This document shows, piece after piece, positions 1 to 5,954 of a stretch of 5,954 nucleotides of DNA. A model generated the notes under the pieces. The model did not search any database and was not told the origin of the DNA. It worked only from the letters and a program-made list of their open reading frames with translations. This DNA comes from an uncultured Bacteroides sp. (GTDB lineage: Bacteria > Bacteroidota > Bacteroidia > Bacteroidales > Bacteroidaceae): NCBI GenBank assembly GCA_900551645.1, contig URWP01000175.1, positions 1 to 5,954 of the forward strand. Reading direction: 5' to 3'. How positions within the stretch are numbered: position 1 is the first letter of the stretch; each line of letters opens with the position of its first letter. The translations under genes were made by a program, and so were the position numbers.

Positions 1-289
1 GCTGATTCCGGCCGAGGGGGTCTATGCCGTTTATACGTATGTACAGGGCATCCGCTATGGCGGTATGCTGAACATCGGACACCGACCCACTGTAAATAAC
101 GGTACCAATCTGAGTATCGAAGTCAATATTCTCGATTTCTCGGAAAACATCTACCGCAAGCAGATGCGCATTGAGTTCATCGCCTTCATCCGCTCCGAAC
201 AACGGTTCGATTCGCTGGAGTTGCTTACCACACAATTGAAAGCCGACCGGGAACAGGTGCGGAAATTGTTGCAGATGCCCGTTCGTTAA
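1..289 (+). CDS. ribF: RibF, bifunctional riboflavin kinase/FAD synthetase, C-terminal part (5' end outside window)
   Basis: This is the last 95 codons of an open frame that enters from the left edge; the first complete codon is at position 2. RibF phosphorylates riboflavin to FMN and then adenylates FMN to FAD in the cytoplasm. Only the C-terminal riboflavin kinase domain is visible. Its signatures are GVYAVYTYV (residues 6-14 of the fragment), the nucleotide/flavin-binding segment GMLNIGHRPTV (21-31), and SIEVNILDFSENIY (38-51). SIEV carries the glutamate that acts as catalytic base in this family. The fragment ends with the usual helix, RSEQRFDSLELLTTQLKADR (64-83). The C-terminus is where the family normally ends, so the 3' end looks intact. 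An internal ATG at 65 falls inside the conserved domain and is not a real start. The N-terminal adenylyltransferase domain would lie upstream of the window. I see no obvious terminator between this gene and the helicase. Confidence 0.93.
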   Translation, partial: LIPAEGVYAVYTYVQGIRYGGMLNIGHRPTVNNGTNLSIEVNILDFSENIYRKQMRIEFIAFIRSEQRFDSLELLTTQLKADREQVRKLLQMPVR

Positions 290-360
290 TGAATCCCATT
301 TAATTCAGTTTCCACCTCATAAATCACCACTGGTATAGCAATTTATCCAAAGATTGTGCG

Positions 361-368
361 TATCTTTG
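361..368 (+). promoter_or_regulatory. Candidate Bacteroides-type -7 promoter element for the helicase gene
   Basis: TATCTTTG matches the TAnnTTTG consensus of the -7 box used by the primary sigma factor of Bacteroidetes. It ends 23 bp before the helicase ATG, which would give a 5' leader of roughly 15-20 nt. I could not find a good -33 TTTG-type box at the expected distance upstream, so the call rests on one element and its position. Confidence 0.5.
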
Positions 369-391
369 CCCCGAAATTTTAGAAAAACTGA

Positions 392-2329
392 ATGAAGACA
401 TTTGAAGAACTCGGCGTTTCCTTAGAAATACGGAAAGCGATTGAAGAAATGGGATATGAGAATCCCATGCCCGTACAGGAAGAAGTAATCCCATATCTAT
501 TAGGAAACGGAAACGATGTAGTGGCTCTGGCACAAACCGGAACCGGAAAAACAGCCGCATTTGGTCTGCCGCTGATTCAAAAGATTGACGTAACCCGTCG
601 TGTTCCACAAGCATTGATTCTCTGTCCTACCCGCGAACTCTGTCTGCAGATAGCAGGTGACCTGACAGACTATTCAAAGTATATCACCGATTTGAAAATA
701 TTACCGGTATACGGTGGTTCCTCCATCGACAGCCAGATACGTAGCCTGAAACAAGGAGTACATATCATTGTAGCTACACCGGGACGCCTTATTGACCTGA
801 TGGAACGTAAAGTGGCCAATTTGGCTACTGTCAGCGATGTTGTGATGGACGAAGCCGATGAAATGCTGAACATGGGGTTCACAGACAGCATCAATGCTAT
901 TCTGGAACAGGTACCTGAAGACCGGAATACCCTGATGTTCTCGGCCACCATGAGCCCTGAAATTTCCCGTATCGCCAAAACTTACCTGCATGATGCCAAG
1001 GAAATCACCATCGGTACCAAGAACGAAGGCAGCAAGAACGTCAACCACATTGCTTACATCATCCATGCCAAGGACAAATACCTGGCACTGAAACGCGTAG
1101 TTGACTTTTATCCGCAGATTTACGGTATTATTTTCTGCCGTACCCGCAAAGAGACTCAGGAAATAGCCGACAAACTGATACAGGACGGCTACAATGCGGA
1201 TTCACTGCACGGAGAACTGAGCCAGGCACAACGTGACCTGGTGATGCAGAAATTCCGTCAGCGCCACCTGCAACTGCTGGTAGCTACCGATGTGGCTGCC
1301 CGTGGTCTTGACGTAAACGACCTGACCCACGTCATCAACTACGGATTACCGGATGATACTGAAAGCTATACACACCGTAGCGGACGTACCGGACGTGCCG
1401 GAAAAACCGGTATCTCCATCGCGATCATCAACCTGCGTGAAAAAGGAAAGATGCGCGAAATCGAACGCATCATCAAGAAACAGTTTACTGTCGGCCAGTT
1501 ACCAAGCGGTAAGGAAATCTGTGAGCAGCAGCTCATCAAGGTGATTGACGACATCGAAAAGGTAAAAGTAAACGAAGAAGAAATCGAAACCTTCCTGCCA
1601 AGTATCTACCGCAAATTCGAATGGCTGAGCAAAGAAGACCTGATTAAGCGTGTAGTATCGATGGAGTTCAACCGCTTCCTGGAATATTACAAGAACGCTC
1701 CTGAAATTGAACAGCCAAAGAACAGCGACAAGAAAGGCGAACCGAAAGAACGCAAGGAACGGGGAACTGACAAGGAGAAATCCAGCCGGAAAGCAGAGAA
1801 AGGCTATACCCGCCTCTTCCTGAACCTCGGGAAAACAGACGGCTTCTATGCCAATCAGATTATCGAGCTCATCAACCGCAACCTGAAGAAGGAACGTATC
1901 CAGGTGGGTCGTATTGACCTGATGCAGAACTTCTCGTTCTTCGAAATTATCGAAGCTCAAGCCCCGATGGTCATCAAGGCCTTGAACAAAGTGGTGCTGA
2001 ACGGCGGACGTAAAGTCATCGTCGAAGTAGCTGGCGAGAACAACGGCAAAAGCGACAAGGACGGCAAAAAGCGCAGCCGGAAAGAAAAAGAAGGAGAAGA
2101 AAAAGGGAGCAAACGCAGCAGCAAGAAAGAAAGCCGTGAAACGACCCCCAAAGCCGAAAAGAAGACAAAACCTAGCCGGGAAGAACGTGGCTATACAGCA
2201 GCTCGCGGACCGAAACGAAAGGACGATTGGAAACAATTCTTCCAACACGAAAACGACCGTCCCTTGAAAGGTGAAATTCCTGATTTCGAAGAAGAAGGCT
2301 GGGCCAAACGCAGCAAACGGAAGAAATAA
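392..2329 (+). CDS. deaD: DEAD-box ATP-dependent RNA helicase with DbpA-like RNA-binding domain (DeaD/CsdA type)
   Basis: This 645-aa cytoplasmic protein should unwind or remodel RNA using ATP; in this family the usual roles are ribosome assembly, mRNA turnover and cold adaptation. The canonical motifs appear in order: Q motif GYENPMPVQ (21-29), motif I AQTGTGKT (47-54), Ia PTREL (79-83), GG (108-109), Ib TPGR (129-132), II DEAD (153-156), III SAT (184-186), IV IIFCRTR (246-252), V ATDVAARGLD (298-307) and VI HRSGRTGRAG (328-337). Residues ~469-547 (starting GYTRLFLNLGKTDGFY) fit the DbpA-like RRM found in DeaD/CsdA. Basic low-complexity segments flank the RRM at ~440-469 and ~548-610. The last ~35 residues are different: acidic and aromatic, with DDWKQFF and EEGWAKR. 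The ATG at 392 was chosen because the Q-motif region begins right after it (F4, 25 residues before Q29) and a -7 box lies just upstream. No Shine-Dalgarno is visible, which is normal for this phylum. All catalytic motifs are intact. The specific cellular role is inferred. Confidence 0.96.
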   Translation: MKTFEELGVSLEIRKAIEEMGYENPMPVQEEVIPYLLGNGNDVVALAQTGTGKTAAFGLPLIQKIDVTRRVPQALILCPTRELCLQIAGDLTDYSKYITDLKILPVYGGSSIDSQIRSLKQGVHIIVATPGRLIDLMERKVANLATVSDVVMDEADEMLNMGFTDSINAILEQVPEDRNTLMFSATMSPEISRIAKTYLHDAKEITIGTKNEGSKNVNHIAYIIHAKDKYLALKRVVDFYPQIYGIIFCRTRKETQEIADKLIQDGYNADSLHGELSQAQRDLVMQKFRQRHLQLLVATDVAARGLDVNDLTHVINYGLPDDTESYTHRSGRTGRAGKTGISIAIINLREKGKMREIERIIKKQFTVGQLPSGKEICEQQLIKVIDDIEKVKVNEEEIETFLPSIYRKFEWLSKEDLIKRVVSMEFNRFLEYYKNAPEIEQPKNSDKKGEPKERKERGTDKEKSSRKAEKGYTRLFLNLGKTDGFYANQIIELINRNLKKERIQVGRIDLMQNFSFFEIIEAQAPMVIKALNKVVLNGGRKVIVEVAGENNGKSDKDGKKRSRKEKEGEEKGSKRSSKKESRETTPKAEKKTKPSREERGYTAARGPKRKDDWKQFFQHENDRPLKGEIPDFEEEGWAKRSKRKK

Positions 2330-2350
2330 GCCTTAGAGTTCAAAGCGAAA

Positions 2351-2410
2351 AGTAATAAACCAGAAAGCGGAAAGATTCCAACGAATCCTTCCGCTTTCTG
2401 GTTTATTACT
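2351..2410. terminator. Long hairpin, probable bidirectional intrinsic terminator between convergent genes
   Basis: Arms 2351-2372 and 2389-2410 are perfect 22-bp reverse complements. After one A/C mismatch (2373/2388) a further 5 bp pair (GATTC 2374-2378 with GAATC 2383-2387), closing on a CAAC tetraloop. The central part of the outer stem is GC-containing (CCAGAAAGCGG). On the + strand its right side runs into TTTATTACTATT; on the - strand the equivalent sequence is TTTATTACTTTT. It starts 21 bp after the helicase stop and lies about 130 bp beyond the end of the oppositely oriented DUF389 gene, so it can serve both. Terminator function is inferred from structure and position. Confidence 0.8.
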
Positions 2411-2455
2411 ATTAAGTTTGTTGATGTATAGATTTTACAGACTTGCAGACCAGTA

Positions 2456-2487
2456 ATTCTGTAGGGACGGGGTCTGCCCACCAGAAT
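2456..2487. repeat. Imperfect GC-rich inverted repeat in the convergent intergenic region
   Basis: ATTCTG at 2456-2461 pairs with CAGAAT at 2482-2487. After two mismatches GGG (2464-2466) can pair with CCC (2477-2479), leaving a 10-nt loop. The core GTAGGGACGGGGTCTGCCC is clearly more G-rich than the AT-rich DNA around it. No T-run follows it on either strand, so it is a poor terminator. It may be a worn intergenic repeat, but no second copy is present in this window. Confidence 0.35.
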
Positions 2488-2523
2488 ACCGCTTGTCAGA
2501 AAATCAGCATCTCTTTTTAATTC

Positions 2524-2580
2524 TTAATTAATAATCAGTTTCAGTTTCTTCGACTCTGTCCGTGCCTGCAGCCACTGCAA
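2524..2580 (-). other. Probable original C-terminal coding segment of the DUF389 gene, now out of frame
   Basis: Read on the - strand in the frame shifted by -1 from the upstream gene, this stretch encodes LQWLQARTESKKLKLIIN followed by TAA. The composition (alternating hydrophobic and basic residues, CTG and AAA codons) suits a folded C-terminal helix and strand. The annotated frame over the same bases gives the unlikely tail GCGQRCCSGCRHGQSRRN. The -1 frame is open only from 2619, so the shift would lie between about 2619 and 2580. I infer loss of one base, or a net loss not divisible by three, or a sequencing error. Confidence 0.6.
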
Positions 2581-3854
2581 CATCTTTGCCCACAGCCAAT
2601 GACTGCGTATGTCACCGTATCAATCCGGTTGCTGTCAATATTCAGCTCCATTCCTTTCGATACTGAGAAAGACCGGACTTCCGGGAAGATAACCTTCATC
2701 TCCTTCCCCATCCGCTCATTAACTACGTAAGAGCCACTGAACAGCGACAAAGCCCGCTGTAGCGAGTCTATTTCTTCGGTCTGCTCATTCAACTTCTGCT
2801 GACTGTTCTTATAGAAATCCTCCATGACCATCGTCTTGATACTGCTCAGGTCCTCTACCCCATTGTTCACACCCTGAAATACCGTCAGTTTTGTACCGCT
2901 CAATTTATAGTCAGTCAGTTTAGTCTGTGCCGCCACAATCTGATTCTCGGGTACCTCCTTACCTAACAGAACCACCTTAATGGTCTTGTCGGAATAATTG
3001 ATTTCCCTATTCAGTACCTGTGTATCGGGGAACTGCAGTTCGTGCGAGATGAAATTATTCGCAGAAGTCTGATAGAATGTTTCGCGCACGATATTGTATG
3101 TCAGGTAAACCGCCGGACACATAGTACCGATGGTAATCCAGATGATATACCGTTTCACTATCTTCTCCCGTTCCTTATCAACGAACTGTTTCCGCTTGAA
3201 ATGCATGAAACGGACTCCCAGGAAAGTGGCCAGACTGATAAATACCGAATTGATAAAATAGAGATAAAAAGCTCCCAGGAAATACAGCAGATTCCCTGTT
3301 GCCAGTCCGAAACCGGCAGTACACAAAGGCGGCATCAATGCCGTAGCAATGGCTACACCCGGAATGACATTCCCTTTCTCCTTAGTAGCAAGGGCCACAA
3401 TACCTGCCAGACCACCAAACAGGGCGATGAACACATCATAGATGGTAGGCGAAGTACGGGCTAACAACTCCGACTGTACCTCATCCAACGGTGTAAAGAG
3501 GAAATACAAGGTAGCCGTCACTACACTGAAAAGTGTAGCTACCATATAACTCTTCAACGAACGCTTCATCAGTTCGAAATCGTTCTGCCCGATGGCGAGT
3601 CCCACACCCATTATCGGCCCCATCAGTGGAGAGATCAGCATGGCACCGATAATCACCGCTGTAGAATTGACATTCAATCCTAAAGAAGCGATGAAAGTGG
3701 CAAAAATCAGGACCCACAAATTGGTTCCCTTAAATTCGACACCATTACGAATGGAGTCTACCGTAACCTGTTCATCCTCTTTACTGCGATTCAAGTCCAT
3801 ATATTCATCGAAGAACTTGCGCAGCAAGAATTTTCTATGGCTTCTTGTTTCCAT
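2541..3854 (-). CDS. DUF389 (TIGR00341-like) integral membrane protein, C-terminus probably frameshifted
   Basis: This 437-aa inner-membrane protein belongs to the DUF389 family, whose biochemical function is unknown. A short charged N-terminus (1-44) precedes about seven hydrophobic segments at roughly 45-61, 65-88, 103-121, 140-157, 161-180, 187-215 and 236-254. The family signature is NVNSTAVIIGAMLISPLMGP (61-80), with a second glycine/proline-rich segment, IPGVAIATALMPPLCTAGFG (164-183). The remaining ~180 residues form a soluble domain including a short helical, coiled-coil-like stretch at about 340-370. The start at 3854 is the first ATG after the flippase stop, 23 bp away, with no promoter or Shine-Dalgarno, which suggests co-transcription and perhaps translational coupling. 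The oddity is the end: the last ~17 residues hold four cysteines and many arginines, whereas the -1 frame gives a plausible tail ending at 2524. The membrane core is intact, so the protein could still work. A transporter or channel role would be a guess. Confidence 0.88.
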   Translation of the reverse strand: METRSHRKFLLRKFFDEYMDLNRSKEDEQVTVDSIRNGVEFKGTNLWVLIFATFIASLGLNVNSTAVIIGAMLISPLMGPIMGVGLAIGQNDFELMKRSLKSYMVATLFSVVTATLYFLFTPLDEVQSELLARTSPTIYDVFIALFGGLAGIVALATKEKGNVIPGVAIATALMPPLCTAGFGLATGNLLYFLGAFYLYFINSVFISLATFLGVRFMHFKRKQFVDKEREKIVKRYIIWITIGTMCPAVYLTYNIVRETFYQTSANNFISHELQFPDTQVLNREINYSDKTIKVVLLGKEVPENQIVAAQTKLTDYKLSGTKLTVFQGVNNGVEDLSSIKTMVMEDFYKNSQQKLNEQTEEIDSLQRALSLFSGSYVVNERMGKEMKVIFPEVRSFSVSKGMELNIDSNRIDTVTYAVIGCGQRCCSGCRHGQSRRN

Positions 3855-3877
3855 GACCCAAAAGTGTGATTATTCAG

Positions 3878-5368
3878 TTATTTGACCAACCGATTCAAAA
3901 TCGGTATGCTTTTCAAAGGTAAGTCTTTTTTCAGAATATACCCAACAAACACCAGAATTAACACCGTATTCACCAACAAATGAAGCACAGTGTTCCGGAC
4001 AGGTATCCAGACACTGATGGCATACAGCACACCAGCCAGCAACAGATAGACTGCCATATCCTTAAGCGGATAATCCACCGGATATTTTTTCTGTCCGATG
4101 AAATAGGAAAGCAAAGTAATCACCCCATAACCGGCTACCGAAGCCCAGGCCGAGGCTACATAACCGTACGTCGGCACCAGCCAGACATTCAAGGCCAGAA
4201 TCACCGCACAGCCGATAAGGGAGAAATAGGCTCCCCATTGGGTCTCATCCGTCAGTTTGTACCAGAAGGACAGGTTGAAGTAAATGCCCTTAAAAATTTC
4301 GGCCAGCATCACAATAGCTACCACACTCAGCCCTTCCCAATAGTCGCGGGCCACCATATAACGCAGGATATCCATATACCCCATCACCACCAGAAAGGCC
4401 AGCAGCGAAAAGATAAAGAAATACTTCATTGCCTTGGCATACATGTCACGGTTATCCCCTTCCCGGTTCTTGCCGAATACAAAGGGTTCATAGGCATAAC
4501 GGAAAGCCTGGGTAAACATCGCCATCACCAGCGCCACTTTACTCGTCGCACTGTAGATACCCAACTGCACCAGTCCTTCCTGTCGGTCTTCGAAGAGGAA
4601 AGGATAAATCATCTTGTCCACGGTCTGATTCAGAATTCCCACCAGTCCGAATATCAGAATCGGGAAAGAATAGGCAATCATTTCTTTCAGCAGTTTCCGG
4701 TCGATACGGTACGAGAATCCGCGCAATTCAGGGATGAAGAACAACATCTGTACTGCCGACATAATCAGGTTAGCCACAAAAATATAGCCTACCAGATAAT
4801 CCGGGTCGTAGAACCAGTCAATCAGGCCCGGCTGAACCTTATACAGCCACGGGCAAAGCAACAAGAAGAACAAGTTCAGCAGAATGTTCCCTACAATGTT
4901 GAACAGCTTGATTCCCGCAAATTTAATGGGCCGTTTCTGGTAACGCAGATAGGCAAAAGGAATACACTGAAAAGAATCCAGCGCTACCACCAGAATCATC
5001 ATCGCCACATAATCCGCATGATCCGGATATTCCAGAAACGAAGCGATGGGATGCAGGAACGTCAGACATAATACCACAAACGCCAGCGAAAGTCCTCCTA
5101 CGAACATCAGCACGTTGGCGTAAACTTTTTTGGGGTCATCACCCGCCTTGTTGGCAAAACGGAAAAACCCCGTTTCCATCCCGAAGGTCAGGAATACCAG
5201 AATTAATGCCGTATAGGCATATACATTCGAAACGACACCATAACCTCCGGAAGCCGCAGGAAGTACCGCCGTATAGAGAGGAACCAACAGATAATTCAGG
5301 AACCTTCCGATGATACTGCTCATGCCATAGATGGCAGTATCCTTTGCCAAAGATTTCAATCCGGCCAT
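3878..5368 (-). CDS. Wzx/MATE-superfamily polysaccharide (oligosaccharide) flippase
   Basis: This 496-aa polytopic membrane protein has about 12-14 hydrophobic segments along its whole length and a polysaccharide-synthase C-terminal-type region. Proteins of this group move lipid-linked sugars across the inner membrane for surface polysaccharide or LPS assembly; the substrate here cannot be read from sequence. Typical landmarks are the N-terminal amphipathic start LKSLAKDTAIYGMSSIIGRF (4-23), the loop GGYGVVSNVYAY (41-52) followed by TFGMETGFFRF (61-71), and YSATSKVALVMAMFTQAFRY (272-291), then EPFVF. The GxYGxV and GMETxxFRF patterns recur in the widespread Bacteroidetes flippase family. The length is normal and there is no break. 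The ATG at 5368 begins directly after an AT-rich leader and gives the expected N-terminus. It lies downstream of ruvB across a 182-bp spacer and 23 bp upstream of the DUF389 gene. There is no glycosyltransferase or other capsule gene alongside, so it is not in a visible capsule cluster. A related role, such as lipid II or teichuronate-like export, cannot be excluded. Confidence 0.9.
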   Translation of the reverse strand: MAGLKSLAKDTAIYGMSSIIGRFLNYLLVPLYTAVLPAASGGYGVVSNVYAYTALILVFLTFGMETGFFRFANKAGDDPKKVYANVLMFVGGLSLAFVVLCLTFLHPIASFLEYPDHADYVAMMILVVALDSFQCIPFAYLRYQKRPIKFAGIKLFNIVGNILLNLFFLLLCPWLYKVQPGLIDWFYDPDYLVGYIFVANLIMSAVQMLFFIPELRGFSYRIDRKLLKEMIAYSFPILIFGLVGILNQTVDKMIYPFLFEDRQEGLVQLGIYSATSKVALVMAMFTQAFRYAYEPFVFGKNREGDNRDMYAKAMKYFFIFSLLAFLVVMGYMDILRYMVARDYWEGLSVVAIVMLAEIFKGIYFNLSFWYKLTDETQWGAYFSLIGCAVILALNVWLVPTYGYVASAWASVAGYGVITLLSYFIGQKKYPVDYPLKDMAVYLLLAGVLYAISVWIPVRNTVLHLLVNTVLILVFVGYILKKDLPLKSIPILNRLVK

Positions 5369-5373
5369 GATGA

Positions 5374-5394
5374 TAATTAATAATTAATAGTTAA
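5374..5394 (-). repeat. 7-bp periodic AT-rich leader upstream of the flippase start
   Basis: Read on the - strand, three consecutive heptamers TTAACTA, TTAATTA, TTAATTA end 5 bp before the flippase ATG. They sit in a ~34-bp stretch (5370-5403) made almost only of A and T. Such leaders favour unstructured translation starts in Bacteroidetes, where Shine-Dalgarno pairing is weak. The regulatory role is inferred. Confidence 0.45.
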
Positions 5395-5441
5395 AAATTA
5401 AAACGAGTTTGTTCCCACTGTCACGCAGGACCTGCTCTGTT

Positions 5442-5488
5442 ACGCCGGATTTGTAATCCGGCGTTCATAACCCGGCGTTGTAACCCGA
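5442..5488. repeat. REP-like element: GC-rich inverted repeat plus tandem partial copies of one arm
   Basis: ACGCCGGATT (5442-5451) and AATCCGGCGT (5455-5464) are perfect 10-bp reverse complements around a TGT loop. The right arm is then echoed in tandem: AATCCGGCGTT at 5455, AACCCGGCGTT at 5469 and a shortened AACCCGA at 5482, a spacing of 14 and 13 bp. The block lies between the ruvB stop and the flippase start. A short GC-rich hairpin in an intergenic position with repeated arms resembles REP sequences mobilised by IS200-like RAYT transposases. No transposase gene is in the window. A terminator for ruvB is less likely because no T-run follows on the - strand. Confidence 0.6.
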
Positions 5489-5550
5489 TACAAAGCCTTG
5501 CAGATTCACCGTCTGAACAGTCATTCACCAACAGGTTTAAAACTTAAAGA

Positions 5551-5954
5551 CTAGTCAAACAATGTCTTTTCCGTACTGTAGCGTGAGCGTCCCAGGTGTT
5601 TATATGCCAAATCCGTCACTTCACGTCCGCGTGGCGTACGTTTCAGGAAGCCTTCCTTAATCAGGAACGGTTCGTATACCTCTTCCAGCGTACCCGGGTC
5701 TTCCCCCAAAGCTGTAGCAATGGTCGTCAGTCCCACCGGTCCGCCACGGAACTTATCGATGATGGTACAGAGAATCTTATTATCAATCTCATCCAGGCCA
5801 TAGCGGTCAATGTTCAGCGCTTCCAATCCGAAACGGGCAATTTCCACATCGATACGTCCGGAACCTTTCACCTGTGCGAAATCTCGTACTCGCCGGAGCA
5901 AGGCGTTCGCAATACGGGGAGTACCCCGGCTTCGTGAAGCGATTTTTCCTGCAG
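5551..5954 (-). CDS. ruvB: RuvB, Holliday junction branch-migration ATPase, C-terminal part (5' end outside window)
   Basis: The frame runs in from the right edge and ends with TAG at 5551-5553, giving 133 complete codons. RuvB is the AAA+ motor that, with RuvA, drives branch migration of Holliday junctions before RuvC cleavage. Visible parts are the sensor-2 segment RGTPRIANALLRRVRDF (residues 9-25 of the fragment) and the C-terminal winged-helix DNA-binding domain. That domain includes IDKFRGGPVGLTTIATALGE (65-84), EEVYEPFLIKEGFLKRTPRG (90-109) and REVTDLAYKHLG (110-121). These match the standard RuvB C-terminus closely. The Walker motifs and arginine finger would lie beyond the window. A TTG at 5901-5899 can be mistaken for a start, but the conserved frame continues upstream of it to the edge. 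The short tail GRSRYSTEKTLFD after the winged helix is a normal variable end. Confidence 0.96.
   Translation of the reverse strand, partial: AGKIASRSRGTPRIANALLRRVRDFAQVKGSGRIDVEIARFGLEALNIDRYGLDEIDNKILCTIIDKFRGGPVGLTTIATALGEDPGTLEEVYEPFLIKEGFLKRTPRGREVTDLAYKHLGRSRYSTEKTLFD

Noticed and set aside
324..614. 96-aa - strand frame over the helicase promoter and start
   Set aside because: It overlaps the Q motif and motif I coding region of the helicase and shows no conserved features.
1499..2248. 249-aa open frame antisense to the helicase gene
   Set aside because: It is a shadow of the lysine/glutamate-rich helicase tail: the complement gives phenylalanine- and leucine-rich runs with no domain, and the sense frame is a clear gene.
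3042..3464. 140-aa + strand frame opposite the DUF389 gene
   Set aside because: There is no family resemblance, no promoter, and full overlap with a well-supported membrane protein.
3855..3877. CACTTTTG on the - strand as a promoter -7 box for the DUF389 gene
   Set aside because: It misses the first consensus base and would place the transcript start at or inside the ATG. Co-transcription with the flippase is simpler.
3980..5071. 363-aa open frame antisense to the flippase gene
   Set aside because: It is rich in His, Gln and Arg with no recognisable motif and lies wholly within the conserved flippase frame. Codon bias of the real gene explains its openness.
5501..5515. CAGA...TCTG dyad as a ruvB terminator
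   Set aside because: Only 4 bp pair and no T-run follows on the - strand.
5899..5901. TTG as a start codon for a short 116-aa protein
   Set aside because: The conserved RuvB sequence AGKIASRSRGTPRIANA continues upstream in the same frame to the window edge, so the gene is simply cut by the window.
5596..5937. 113-aa + strand frame opposite ruvB
   Set aside because: It is antisense to a highly conserved RuvB C-terminal domain and has no recognisable features of its own.

Overview
The window looks like chromosomal core sequence from a member of the Bacteroidales, most likely Bacteroides or Phocaeicola. The evidence is the protein character of the RibF, DeaD, flippase and RuvB homologues, the absence of clear Shine-Dalgarno sequences, and a TAnnTTTG-type -7 box in front of the helicase. 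Species level is inference. There is no phage, plasmid, CRISPR, tRNA or rRNA signal.

Layout. On the + strand, the 3' end of ribF (riboflavin kinase/FAD synthetase; its 5' end lies off the window) is followed after about 100 bp by a complete DEAD-box RNA helicase gene with a DbpA-like RNA-binding domain and a long lysine-rich tail. A near-perfect long hairpin (2351-2410) follows the helicase. It sits in a convergent intergenic region of about 210 bp and is well placed to terminate transcription from both sides. On the - strand, reading from the right edge inwards, are the 3' end of ruvB (Holliday junction helicase; its 5' end lies off the window), a 182-bp spacer with REP-like GC-rich inverted and tandem repeats and an AT-rich leader, a complete 496-aa Wzx/MATE-type polysaccharide flippase, and 23 bp later a DUF389-family membrane protein. 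No gene-free stretch exceeds 300 bp.

How the genes relate. ruvB, the flippase and the DUF389 gene run in the same direction. The last two are close enough to be one transcription unit; whether ruvB transcription continues through the repeat-bearing spacer is open. The linkage is positional and does not show a shared pathway. ribF and deaD are housekeeping genes (flavin cofactors; RNA remodelling).

Main points of interest. (1) The last ~18 codons of the DUF389 gene appear frameshifted: the annotated frame ends in a cysteine/arginine-rich tail unlike the rest of the protein, while the -1 frame of the same DNA encodes LQWLQARTESKKLKLIIN and stops 17 bp further on. (2) The ruvB-flippase spacer holds a perfect 10-bp inverted repeat with a 3-nt loop, one arm of which is repeated in tandem, resembling REP/RAYT-type elements. 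(3) The helicase terminator hairpin is unusually long. I see no convincing previously undescribed multi-gene system here.
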